A model generated the notes under the pieces. The model saw only the letters and a list, made by a program, of their open reading frames with translations. It had not been told where the DNA came from and did not search any database. From Halalkaliarchaeum desulfuricum (lineage in GTDB: Archaea; Halobacteriota; Halobacteria; Halobacteriales; Haloferacaceae): a stretch of DNA of 64,000 nt. Shown one piece after another: positions 54,464 to 61,406 of the stretch (its first letter is position 1; each line of letters begins with the position of its first letter). Made by a program: the position numbers and the translations under genes. Location: positions 2,728,001 to 2,792,000 of the forward strand of contig NZ_CP025066.1 of NCBI RefSeq assembly GCF_002952775.1, given 5' to 3'.

Positions 54464-55540
54464 ATGCTCATGACACCGGGGCCCACGGAGGTCCCGAAAC
54501 CGGTCAGGGAGGCGATGGGGGGCGAACTGATAAACCCGAACGTGGATCCGGAGTTCCGGGAGATCTATCGCGAACTGACCGAACAGTTGTCGATGGTATA
54601 CGGGACGAGGAACACCGATCACCAGATCGTCGTCCCCGGCGGGGAGGGGATCCTCGGGCTGGAGGCATCGATCGCGTCGCTGGTGGAACCCGGAACCCGG
54701 GTACTCTGTCTCTCCAACGGGCTGTACGGCGACGGGTTCGCCGATTTCGTCGAGAGCTACGGCGGAGATGCGACGCTCGTGTCGGCGCCTGACACCGAAC
54801 CGCTCCCGATGGAAAAACTCGAACGCCGGCTCCAGGAGGATACCTTCGAGGTCGCCACGATGGTCCACTGCGAGACGCCGACCGGGACGCTCAACCGGAT
54901 CGAACCCGCGCTCGATCTGCTCGCCGATCATGACGTGCTCACCGTCGTCGACGCCGTCTCCTCGCTGGGGGGAACGCCGGTCCCCACCGGGAAGATCGAC
55001 GTCTGCCTGGGCGCCTCACAGAAATGTTTCAGCGCACCACCGGGCCTGACGACCGCGGCGATAAACGAGGCCGCCTGGGACGCCATGGAGGAGCGGGGAA
55101 ATCGGTCGCTGTACACGAACTTCCTCCCCTGGCGGGACACCGACGAAGCGTTCCCGTACACCCACCTGACGACGGAAGTCGTCGCGCTCCGGACGTCGCT
55201 CGAACTTCTGCTCGAGGAGGGGATCGAGTCGGTTTATCGCCGCCACGAGGAGGCAGCACGACACTGCCGCAAGCGGGGGGCCGAACTCGACCTCGAACTG
55301 TACCCCGACGCAGGCGAGGACCGGACGGCCCCAGAGCGGAGTTCGCCGACAGTTACGGCGTTTTCGGTCCCGGGTCGCGCCGAGGTGATTCAGCGCCGGC
55401 TCCGGGAGGACCACGACATAACGATCGCCACTGGACTGGCGAGCCACGCCGAGGACGTGATCCGGGTGGGACACATGGGCCACAACGCCCGGATCGAGAA
55501 GGTCGACCGGACGATGGACGCGCTCGGGGACATCATCTAG
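54464..55540 (+). CDS. Class V aminotransferase (alanine/serine-glyoxylate type)
   Basis: PLP enzyme of 358 residues. MTPGPTEVPKPVREAMGGELINP opens it, and the PLP-lysine sits in GASQKCFSAPPGL near residue 190 with the preceding TVVDAVSSLGGTPVPTGKIDVC. The C-terminal small domain has FSVPGRAEVIQRRLREDHDITIATGLASHAEDVIRVGHMGHN. Close relatives are alanine-glyoxylate, serine-glyoxylate and phosphonate (AEP) aminotransferases; the substrate cannot be chosen. Starts with ATG at 54464, with a possible TATA-like GTATTTAAG (about 54431-54439) roughly 25-30 bases upstream, which supports it. Confidence 0.92.
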   Translation: MLMTPGPTEVPKPVREAMGGELINPNVDPEFREIYRELTEQLSMVYGTRNTDHQIVVPGGEGILGLEASIASLVEPGTRVLCLSNGLYGDGFADFVESYGGDATLVSAPDTEPLPMEKLERRLQEDTFEVATMVHCETPTGTLNRIEPALDLLADHDVLTVVDAVSSLGGTPVPTGKIDVCLGASQKCFSAPPGLTTAAINEAAWDAMEERGNRSLYTNFLPWRDTDEAFPYTHLTTEVVALRTSLELLLEEGIESVYRRHEEAARHCRKRGAELDLELYPDAGEDRTAPERSSPTVTAFSVPGRAEVIQRRLREDHDITIATGLASHAEDVIRVGHMGHNARIEKVDRTMDALGDII

Positions 55541-55605
55541 TCGCCGACCGTCGACCCCCCTGCACAAACGGCAAAAGTGATGACGTCCCCGGCGCAATCT
55601 CGGGT

Positions 55606-55992
55606 ATGCTCGAACGACTCCTGCACGCGTTCGGTTACGCGTTCGCCCACCTGCTGTTTTTCCGGGCGGCGTCGCCGGACACGATCGTCCGTCGACTTCG
55701 GCTCGCCTACCGGCTGGTCGGCGTCCGGATCGTCGAAACGCCCCGCGTGGATGAGGTCCGCCGGACTATCTTTCTGTGTCCTTACCGGAACCTGGCGGCC
55801 GACCGGTTCGGCGAAAAGTGGCTGTGTCACCAGAAACTCGATCGGGTTGACGACGGCTACGTGACCTTCCTCCGGCGGCACCGGGACATCGACTATCAGC
55901 GTCCCCAGTGTTGTAGCGACCTGCCGTACTGTGACGACTCGGAGTACTGCTACTCCGAGGTTTCACGATCGAAAGCGCAAGCGGAACCGTAG
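55606..55992 (+). CDS. Conserved Cys-rich protein (128 aa)
   Basis: Protein of 128 residues I cannot assign to a family. The first 30 residues are hydrophobic/amphipathic (LLHAFGYAFAHLLFF), the rest basic, followed by a Cys-rich end: FLCPYRNLAADRFGEKWLCHQKL and QRPQCCSDLPYCDDSEYCYSE. Seven Cys with a C-C pair suggest a metal or Fe-S site, perhaps a small redox protein. It starts 65 bases after the aminotransferase and 13 bases before the methyltransferase, same strand. Role unknown. Confidence 0.6.
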   Translation: MLERLLHAFGYAFAHLLFFRAASPDTIVRRLRLAYRLVGVRIVETPRVDEVRRTIFLCPYRNLAADRFGEKWLCHQKLDRVDDGYVTFLRRHRDIDYQRPQCCSDLPYCDDSEYCYSEVSRSKAQAEP

Positions 55993-56005
55993 GCGAGGAA
56001 AGCGC

Positions 56006-56920
56006 ATGACCGATCCGGATCTCGCCCGGCGGATCGCCGACCAGTTCTCCGGGCGGGGCAAACGCGCCGACATCTGGCGGGGGTTCGACGCGTTCCTCGA
56101 CACCGACGCGTTTCTCAACCTCGGGTACTCCCCGCGATACGGCAGTCATCTGCTGGGTTCGCCCCAGGACAGGCTCGCGAAGCTCGTCGTCGCGGAGCTG
56201 AACCGCCACCACAGACCCTCCACGGCGGAGGACGGATTCCCCGCGAGGTCGGCCGGAAAACTGCTCGATGTCGGCTGCGGACGGGGCGGTCCGACGTACC
56301 GGTTGGGAGAACGGACTCCCTTCGACGTCGTCGGAATCGACCTCGTGACCGAAAACGTCGTTCGGGCCCAGGACGGCGCAGAGTCGTCCCAACGTCGGGG
56401 AAGTGACACCGGTTTACCGTCGTTTCTGGTGGGCGACGCGACGAGGCTCCCTTTCACGACCGGCGCGTTTTCCGCCATCGTCGCCGTCGACTCGCTGGTG
56501 TACGTGCCGGCTATCGGGCGGGCGCTCGACGAGTTTTCCCGGGTGCTTGCCGACGGCGGCGTCGGCGTCGTTTCGGATCTCGTCGCCGATCGGAACGCCG
56601 GCGTCCCCGACGACGACCTCGAGCGGTTCGGCGAGGCGTGGGACATGCCTCGTCCCCGTCCACGGGAGAGGTATCTGTCGACGATGGCCGAACGCGGGCT
56701 CAGGGTTCGGCGGGTGAGAGATCTCACCGACAACAGCGTCGGTCGGTTCCGAAAGTGGTCGCAGCTGTATCTCGCAGTCGCGGACGGACCTGGGGGCGGG
56801 GTGCTGGAACGGCTCCTCCGGCGGGAGGGCCTCGATCCGGACGCCGTCACCGAACAGGTGCGGGCCGCCCACCGCGCGTTGCCGGCGCTCCGGCACGTTC
56901 TCGTCACCTTCGAACGATAG
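56006..56920 (+). CDS. Class I SAM-dependent methyltransferase
   Basis: Methyltransferase of 304 residues with motif I LLDVGCGRGGPTYRLGE near residue 90, DVVGIDLVTENVVRAQD after it, and FLVGDATRLPFTTGAFSAIVAVDSLVYVPAIGRALDEFSRVLADGGVGVVSDL, a layout seen in the quinone/tocopherol-type methyltransferases. The 75-residue N-terminal extension (LARRIADQFSGRGKRADIWRGFDAF) is helical. It follows the Cys-rich protein closely, so the two are probably co-transcribed. Substrate unknown: a small molecule such as a quinone precursor is likelier than RNA. Confidence 0.85.
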   Translation: MTDPDLARRIADQFSGRGKRADIWRGFDAFLDTDAFLNLGYSPRYGSHLLGSPQDRLAKLVVAELNRHHRPSTAEDGFPARSAGKLLDVGCGRGGPTYRLGERTPFDVVGIDLVTENVVRAQDGAESSQRRGSDTGLPSFLVGDATRLPFTTGAFSAIVAVDSLVYVPAIGRALDEFSRVLADGGVGVVSDLVADRNAGVPDDDLERFGEAWDMPRPRPRERYLSTMAERGLRVRRVRDLTDNSVGRFRKWSQLYLAVADGPGGGVLERLLRREGLDPDAVTEQVRAAHRALPALRHVLVTFER

Positions 56921-56952
56921 AAACGGACACATACGGTTCGCAAAACGGCTGT

Positions 56953-58431
56953 TCAGGCCAGGAACACGTGCCGCGGCCGGTCCGCAAGGACGTCCCGCCC
57001 CCAGTCGACGGTGTCGCGGAACGCGTCAGAGCGGAAGAACGCCATCGCGTCCTCGCGGGAGCGCCACTGACTGGCGATGAACGTGTCGTTTTCGTCTTCG
57101 ACGTTGATCAGCAGATCCGTGTCGTGGTGGCCGTCCATTTCGGCGAGCATGCCGCCAACGGTTTCGAACTTCTCGATGAAATCGTCCCGGTGTTCCGGCT
57201 TGATCGTGTAGAACATCCCCATGGTTCCGAAGCCGGATTCCTCGCCCGCACGCGAGACGATTTCGGGGAGTTCAGACAGGAACCCGGCGGCAGTTTCGGC
57301 CGCGGAGTCGGTCTCCCAGATGCTCACGACCGCGTTGCGGTCGCGTTCGCGACCGCGGTAGACGGCGGTTTTGACGTGCGTGTCGTAGTGGTCGAAATTG
57401 GCACGGAGGCCGTCGACCTCCTCGAACAGGTCTTCCGCCTCCGCCTCGGAGTACAGCACTGTCGCATAGACGTCCTCGCCGTGTGGCTTCCCGGCGTAAA
57501 TGTCCATTTCCTCGAGCTGGCCGCGGATCTCGTCAGTTTCGTCGGCCTCGTCGGCATCGGCGGTGTCGTCGGCATCGTCGGTCTCGCCAGGTGGGCCATG
57601 GCCGTGGCGTTCTCCATGGGCGTGTTCCTGCTCGGGTTCGTCGTGTTCGGCGGTGGGAACTTTCGCGCCTTCGAGGAACGCCCCCAGATCGCTCGGCGGG
57701 AACCGCCGGCCGACGTAGAAGTAGGGGAACTCGCCGTACAGCGAGGAGGCCTCGTCGAACCGCATCTCGTAGACGATATCCTTCAGGTGAACCGGATCGT
57801 CGGCGAACAGCGTGACTCCCCACTCGTGGTCGTCGAGTCCGACGGAGGAGGCGACCACCTGCGAGACGTCGCCGGCGTATTTGCGACCGAACTTCCCGTG
57901 GCCCTCCATCAACTCCGCGCGCTCGTCGAACGAGAGGGCGTACCAGTTGTACTTCTCCCCGCGTCGCTTGTTCATCGGGTAAAAGCAGAGGTACTCGTTT
58001 TCGGGAATCTCCGGTTCGAGCTTGCCTTCGATGTATCGACGCAGCCCCTCGTTGGTTTCCTCTGCGTCTTCCTTGAAGTAGTCGTCCGAGACGTACCCCG
58101 AGACCTCGGTCACCGAGACGTACGACGTCGATCGTTCGGTAAACGCGGCGAGTCCGGTCGTCTCGAACCGGCGCTCTAGCGCCGAGAGGTCATCGAGCGT
58201 CGGACGAAAATGAAGGATGAGCAGATCGGCTTCATGCCCCATCATCGAGAATATCGCCGACTGCCCGTCCTCGGCGTCTGCGAGGGCTTCACACTCCTCG
58301 AGGAACGCCTGTCCCTCCTCGATCGCTCGCGTTCGGCGGCGTTGCGGAGTCTCCTGCCAGTGCTGCCAGTCGATCGTCCGGAAGTCGTGGAGTACGTACC
58401 AGCCTTCGTCGGTCTGGGGTGGCTCTACCAT
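56953..58431 (-). CDS. pitA: PitA-type fusion of chlorite-dismutase-like and antibiotic-monooxygenase domains
   Basis: Protein of 492 residues. The first 250 residues are a chlorite dismutase/HemQ fold: the heme-ligand region ELMEGHGKFGRKYAGDVSQVVASSVGLDDHEWGVTLFADDP (probable proximal His178) and the coproheme-decarboxylase-type FYPMNKRRGEKYNWYAL. Residues 262-282 are a His/Glu-rich linker (EHDEPEQEHAHGERHGHG), followed by an acidic stretch and a C-terminal dimeric alpha/beta-barrel antibiotic-biosynthesis monooxygenase domain (about 318-492). This fusion matches haloarchaeal PitA; coproheme decarboxylation or heme handling is the likely role. Starts at ATG 58431; a much longer frame to 59739 is antisense shadow. 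Confidence 0.9.
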   Translation of the reverse strand: MVEPPQTDEGWYVLHDFRTIDWQHWQETPQRRRTRAIEEGQAFLEECEALADAEDGQSAIFSMMGHEADLLILHFRPTLDDLSALERRFETTGLAAFTERSTSYVSVTEVSGYVSDDYFKEDAEETNEGLRRYIEGKLEPEIPENEYLCFYPMNKRRGEKYNWYALSFDERAELMEGHGKFGRKYAGDVSQVVASSVGLDDHEWGVTLFADDPVHLKDIVYEMRFDEASSLYGEFPYFYVGRRFPPSDLGAFLEGAKVPTAEHDEPEQEHAHGERHGHGPPGETDDADDTADADEADETDEIRGQLEEMDIYAGKPHGEDVYATVLYSEAEAEDLFEEVDGLRANFDHYDTHVKTAVYRGRERDRNAVVSIWETDSAAETAAGFLSELPEIVSRAGEESGFGTMGMFYTIKPEHRDDFIEKFETVGGMLAEMDGHHDTDLLINVEDENDTFIASQWRSREDAMAFFRSDAFRDTVDWGRDVLADRPRHVFLA

Positions 58432-58725
58432 GGACCCGAGTACGGACTGGAACTGTTTGGCTTTTGTGAGTCTTCGTTCCGACTCGTTCGCGGTCTTCGA
58501 GTCGAGATCCGCTGGAAATTGCCCGCGGGGGATTGAATACTGGTGGTTTCGCGCTAGTTGTTGTTTTCCATCAGAACCCGGAGTCAGCACCGACGACCTA
58601 CGGACCCGAGAGTTCAACGTTTTCTGCCCAATCATAAACAACTGTATAATTAATCTCAAGAACCCGCTTATAAACACATGTATATTCGACATCACAACAT
58701 ATGTTCTTGAAGTCGAAACCTGAGT
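58432..58725. promoter_or_regulatory. AT-rich divergent promoter region with 8-bp inverted repeat
   Basis: The intergenic region between pitA (minus) and the duplicated lipoprotein gene (plus) turns AT-rich over the last 100 bases. TCAAGAAC (58656-58663) and GTTCTTGA (58703-58710) are perfect inverted copies 39 bases apart, flanking TATA-like TTATAAAC (58669-58676) and CATATG. The second half ends 15 bases before the ATG at 58726, so a bound protein could govern the lipoprotein gene. Confidence 0.5.
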
Positions 58726-59709
58726 ATGATGCCAGGGGACAGTCCAGCGGTTGACGAGGAGAGGGAACGCCAAACAACTGACAGCAGAGGTCGTGTTTCG
58801 ACGCAGCGTCGGGCGGTACTGGCGGGGACGGCCGGGTTCGCGTCGGTGGCGCTGGCCGGCTGTGCCGGCGAAGAGGAGCCGACGCCGACGCCGGAGCCGA
58901 CACCCGAACCGACGCCGGAACCGACGCCTGAGCCACAGAACTACGTCGTCACCGACGACATCATCGCCGGGTCCGCGGGCGTGCCCGAGGGTGCTGGCGG
59001 CTTCGCGCAGGCCTGCTCGCCCCAGCGGCAGTTCATCCCAGGAATGCAGCCGGTGTTCAAGATCGGCATCTGGGACCCTGCCACGGGCGACATCGTCGGC
59101 GACGACGTCGTCGACGAGGCCACCGTCGACATCGACGACGGGCCGACGCTCGAACTCGAATTCAGCGATGAGGACGCCGAATGGGACCAGAGCTGGGTGG
59201 TTCCCGACGACTGGGAGCCGGGAACCGTCACCTACGAGGTGCAGGTGACAAACGAGGGCGAGTACCGCAACGTCGGCATCCTCGAAAGCGAGTTCGAGGT
59301 CATCGACTTCGACGACCCCAAAAACTACGTCGTCACCGACGACATTCGTGCCTCCAGCGGCGGCATTCCGGACGGCGCACAGTTCGTCTCGACGTGTGGC
59401 CCCTCGCGTGCGTTCGTGCCGGGGATGACGCCGATCTTCGACATCGGCGTCTACGACGGTTCGACCGGCGAGCCGGTCGGACCCGAGGTGATCGACGAGG
59501 CGATGCTCATCACCGACCGGGACTTCGAGGCCGAACTCGAGTGGCAAGGAGAGGACGACGAGGACCAGTACTGGCAAACTACCTGGGAACCGATCCCGGA
59601 AGACGAAGAGACCGGAACGGTCACCTACGAGGTGCAAATCACCAACGAGGGCGAGTTCTACAACGTCGGTATTCTCGAAAGCGAATTCGAGATCATCGAG
59701 TGGGAATAA
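58726..59709 (+). CDS. Tat lipoprotein with two tandem YVVTDDI domains
   Basis: Extracytoplasmic lipoprotein of 327 residues that I cannot place in a family. Twin-arginine signal STQRRAVLAGTAGFASVALAGC gives lipidation at Cys46, followed by a Thr-Pro/Glu-Pro linker (residues 52-70). The rest is two copies of a beta-rich domain: residues 73-194 and 201-325, each starting NYVVTDDI, having FIPGMQPVFKIGIWD or FVPGMTPIFDIGVYD, one Cys (Cys97 and Cys224), and ending TYEVQ(V/I)TNEGE(Y/F).NVGILESEFE. An internal duplication is certain. The single Cys in each copy and the conserved aromatic/acidic residues suggest binding of a ligand or a redox partner; function unknown. It lies next to redox genes. 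Confidence 0.85.
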   Translation: MMPGDSPAVDEERERQTTDSRGRVSTQRRAVLAGTAGFASVALAGCAGEEEPTPTPEPTPEPTPEPTPEPQNYVVTDDIIAGSAGVPEGAGGFAQACSPQRQFIPGMQPVFKIGIWDPATGDIVGDDVVDEATVDIDDGPTLELEFSDEDAEWDQSWVVPDDWEPGTVTYEVQVTNEGEYRNVGILESEFEVIDFDDPKNYVVTDDIRASSGGIPDGAQFVSTCGPSRAFVPGMTPIFDIGVYDGSTGEPVGPEVIDEAMLITDRDFEAELEWQGEDDEDQYWQTTWEPIPEDEETGTVTYEVQITNEGEFYNVGILESEFEIIEWE

Positions 59710-59800
59710 ACCCACAAAGCGCGAGAACACCGAGTTCACGGTGCACGCCGGCGGATCGTCAGTTGATCGACCACCCGACGCGGTGAACCAGTCGGGCCCG

Positions 59801-59810
59801 TTTTTCTTTT
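59801..59810 (+). terminator. T-rich terminator after the lipoprotein gene
   Basis: TTTTTCTTTT 92 bases after the lipoprotein stop codon, in a GC-rich stretch. A poly-T tract is the common archaeal terminator. Confidence 0.65.
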
Positions 59811-59928
59811 GATTCGACGATTGAACGCGCCGGTAGCCAACGCTACGTTCGGCCCCGGGGAAGGGCCGTCAGTCGGGGACGACAAAAGCGATGCGGGTGC
59901 CAGGGGAGTGTTCTTCCCGCAAATGTAG

Positions 59929-59947
59929 ATTACAGGTTATCTGTAAT
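59929..59947. terminator. Perfect hairpin with T-run between convergent genes
   Basis: ATTACAG-GTTAT-CTGTAAT, a perfect 7-base stem with a 5-base loop, then AGGCTTTTTGG. It lies in the convergent gap and may act as a terminator for the plus-strand transcript or a small operator. Confidence 0.45.
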
Positions 59948-60067
59948 AGGCTTTTTGGTTCCGAGTGGATCCGGGACGCGGTTCCGGGACGACACGCGGG
60001 GTCGGATCGGAACGAAAAGAAACGAAAACGCTGTCAGAGACGGTCTGGGAGTTCTCGCCGATATCGA

Positions 60068-60946
60068 TCAGGGGTTTTCGTCGATTGAAAAGTCCGCGCG
60101 CGGGTAGCTCACGCAGGTGAGGAGGTACCCATCCTCGATTTCATCGTCGTCGAGGTACTGATTGCCGTCCATCTCCTGCACCTCGTTGGCGTCACCGTCG
60201 GTTTTGGCTTTGCAGACCCCACAGACTCCAACTTCACACTGGTAGGGGAGGTCGAGTCCCTCCTCGAGGCCGGCGTCGAGAAGCGTTTCGTCTTCGGAGA
60301 TGTCTAGCGTGGCGGCGTTGTTCTGGAACTCGACGGCGTGGGTGGCGTCGTCTTCGTCGTCGTCGACGTCGTCCCAGATGTCGTCTCCCTCGTCGGGATG
60401 GGTGTCGACCGGGAAGTCCGCGCGCGGGTAGCTCACGCAGGTGAGGAGGTAGCCCTCCGCGATCTCCTCGTCATCCAGGTACTGGTTGCCGTCCATCTCC
60501 TGGACCTCGGTTGCGTCGCGGTTGGTCTTGGCCTTGCAGACGCCACAGACCCCGGTTCTGCACTGGTAAGGGAGATCGAGTCCAGCTTCCTCACCGGCGT
60601 TCAACAGGTCCTGGTCCTCGGAAATGTTTACCACCGTCTCATCACGGAGGAAATTCACGTCGAACGCCTGGGCCTCATCGGGGTCCTCATCCTCATCCGG
60701 TTCCTCATCCTCATCGGGATCGGGGTCGGGATCGGGCTCTGCATCCGGTGGATCCGAACGGCCCACGTACCGCTTCTCTTCGGGAACTTCGAACATCCCG
60801 AGACAGCCTGCGAGCGCGACTGTCCCGCCGGCGGCCGCCGATTTCAGGAGAAGCCGACGCTTCGTCCGGGGACAGTCACCACCGTCACAACCTTCGGAAG
60901 TTGAGGTGTCGTCGGGACGTTGCCGTTCGTGATCGTCACTGCTCAT
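60068..60946 (-). CDS. Tat lipoprotein with two tandem plant-type [2Fe-2S] ferredoxin domains
   Basis: Extracytoplasmic electron carrier of 292 residues. Twin-arginine-like KRRLLLKSAAAGG followed by lipobox LAGC gives lipidation at Cys48; then an acidic low-complexity linker (residues 69-92, Asp/Glu/Pro). The first [2Fe-2S] domain has ligands Cys129, Cys134, Cys137, Cys170; the second Cys237, Cys242, Cys245, Cys278 (LDLPYQC...GVCGVCKAK, then YLLTCVSYPRADF). The domains are nearly identical, and the DNA repeats are recent (next entry). Ferredoxins of this class are normally cytoplasmic, so Tat export as a double-domain lipoprotein is unusual. It lies 460 bases from the Fe-S/NrfD genes, divergent. 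Confidence 0.88.
   Translation of the reverse strand: MSSDDHERQRPDDTSTSEGCDGGDCPRTKRRLLLKSAAAGGTVALAGCLGMFEVPEEKRYVGRSDPPDAEPDPDPDPDEDEEPDEDEDPDEAQAFDVNFLRDETVVNISEDQDLLNAGEEAGLDLPYQCRTGVCGVCKAKTNRDATEVQEMDGNQYLDDEEIAEGYLLTCVSYPRADFPVDTHPDEGDDIWDDVDDDEDDATHAVEFQNNAATLDISEDETLLDAGLEEGLDLPYQCEVGVCGVCKAKTDGDANEVQEMDGNQYLDDDEIEDGYLLTCVSYPRADFSIDENP
60090..60451 (-). repeat. Internal duplication of ferredoxin-domain DNA
   Basis: The block AAGTCCGCGCGCGGGTAGCT... at 60090-60127 recurs exactly at 60414-60451 (38 bases, the C-terminal end of each domain), and the CxxxxCxxC regions around 60205 and 60529 are also close copies. The DNA-level identity marks a recent domain duplication of about 324 bases. 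Confidence 0.9.
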
Positions 60947-61406
60947 ACAATAACTGTCGACTCCAGAAGCCATTAGCACTGGTAAAGATTATGAAGATAT
61001 TTAAGTCACATCGCGGGCCGATTTCGGAACCATCTTGATCGGAACCATCTTGAAGGATCCCATCGTGGCGGTGATCGTATTCGAGTTGCTGTTTGGAGTT
61101 TTCATCTCCAATATTCCAGTAGAGAAGATGTTCAGTTTGTCTTCTACAGTTGCTATCCGCACTTTCGTGACGGAATATCCAAAATCATCGTGATTATTCG
61201 TTAATACTGAAGGTAATTTTCACACGTGCTTCGACAGCACCCCCTGCGTTTCGTATCTCCCCGAAAAGGGCAGGATGACGCCAGTTGTCTCCAGTTGTGT
61301 CGGTTTGGGCGCGGGGGGACTGGATTCGGTTTGGCCGACAGGAGGTATATAAACTACTGTCATATTCAAACGGACCCTTTCCCTCCTCTAGTTAAATTAT
61401 ACAGCT
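60947..61406. other. 460-bp intergenic region with repeats and hairpins
   Basis: Divergent region between the double-ferredoxin gene and the Fe-S subunit gene, markedly more AT-rich than the coding DNA. It has a 15-base tandem repeat CGGAACCATCTTGA(T/A) at 61025-61054, the hairpin TTGGAG/CTCCAA (61093-61098 and 61106-61111), and an imperfect GTAGAGAAGA/TCTTCTAC pair (61120-61147). No convincing gene: an ORF at 61226-61465 overlaps the next start and lacks protein-like sequence. Confidence 0.6.

Larger units (their letters stand above)
59710..60067. other. 358-bp region without a gene, with terminator and hairpins
   Basis: Between the duplicated lipoprotein and the double-ferredoxin gene, which converge. 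It holds the T-rich TTTTTCTTTT (59801-59810), the hairpin CGGCCC/GGGCCG (59850-59855 and 59863-59868), and a perfect 7-base stem ATTACAG/CTGTAAT (59929-59947) followed by CTTTTT. No credible ORF is seen. Confidence 0.7.

Noticed and set aside
58732-59739. Minus-strand extension of the PitA frame over the duplicated lipoprotein
   Set aside because: The frame continues open because of high GC, but PitA homology begins at the ATG at 58431.
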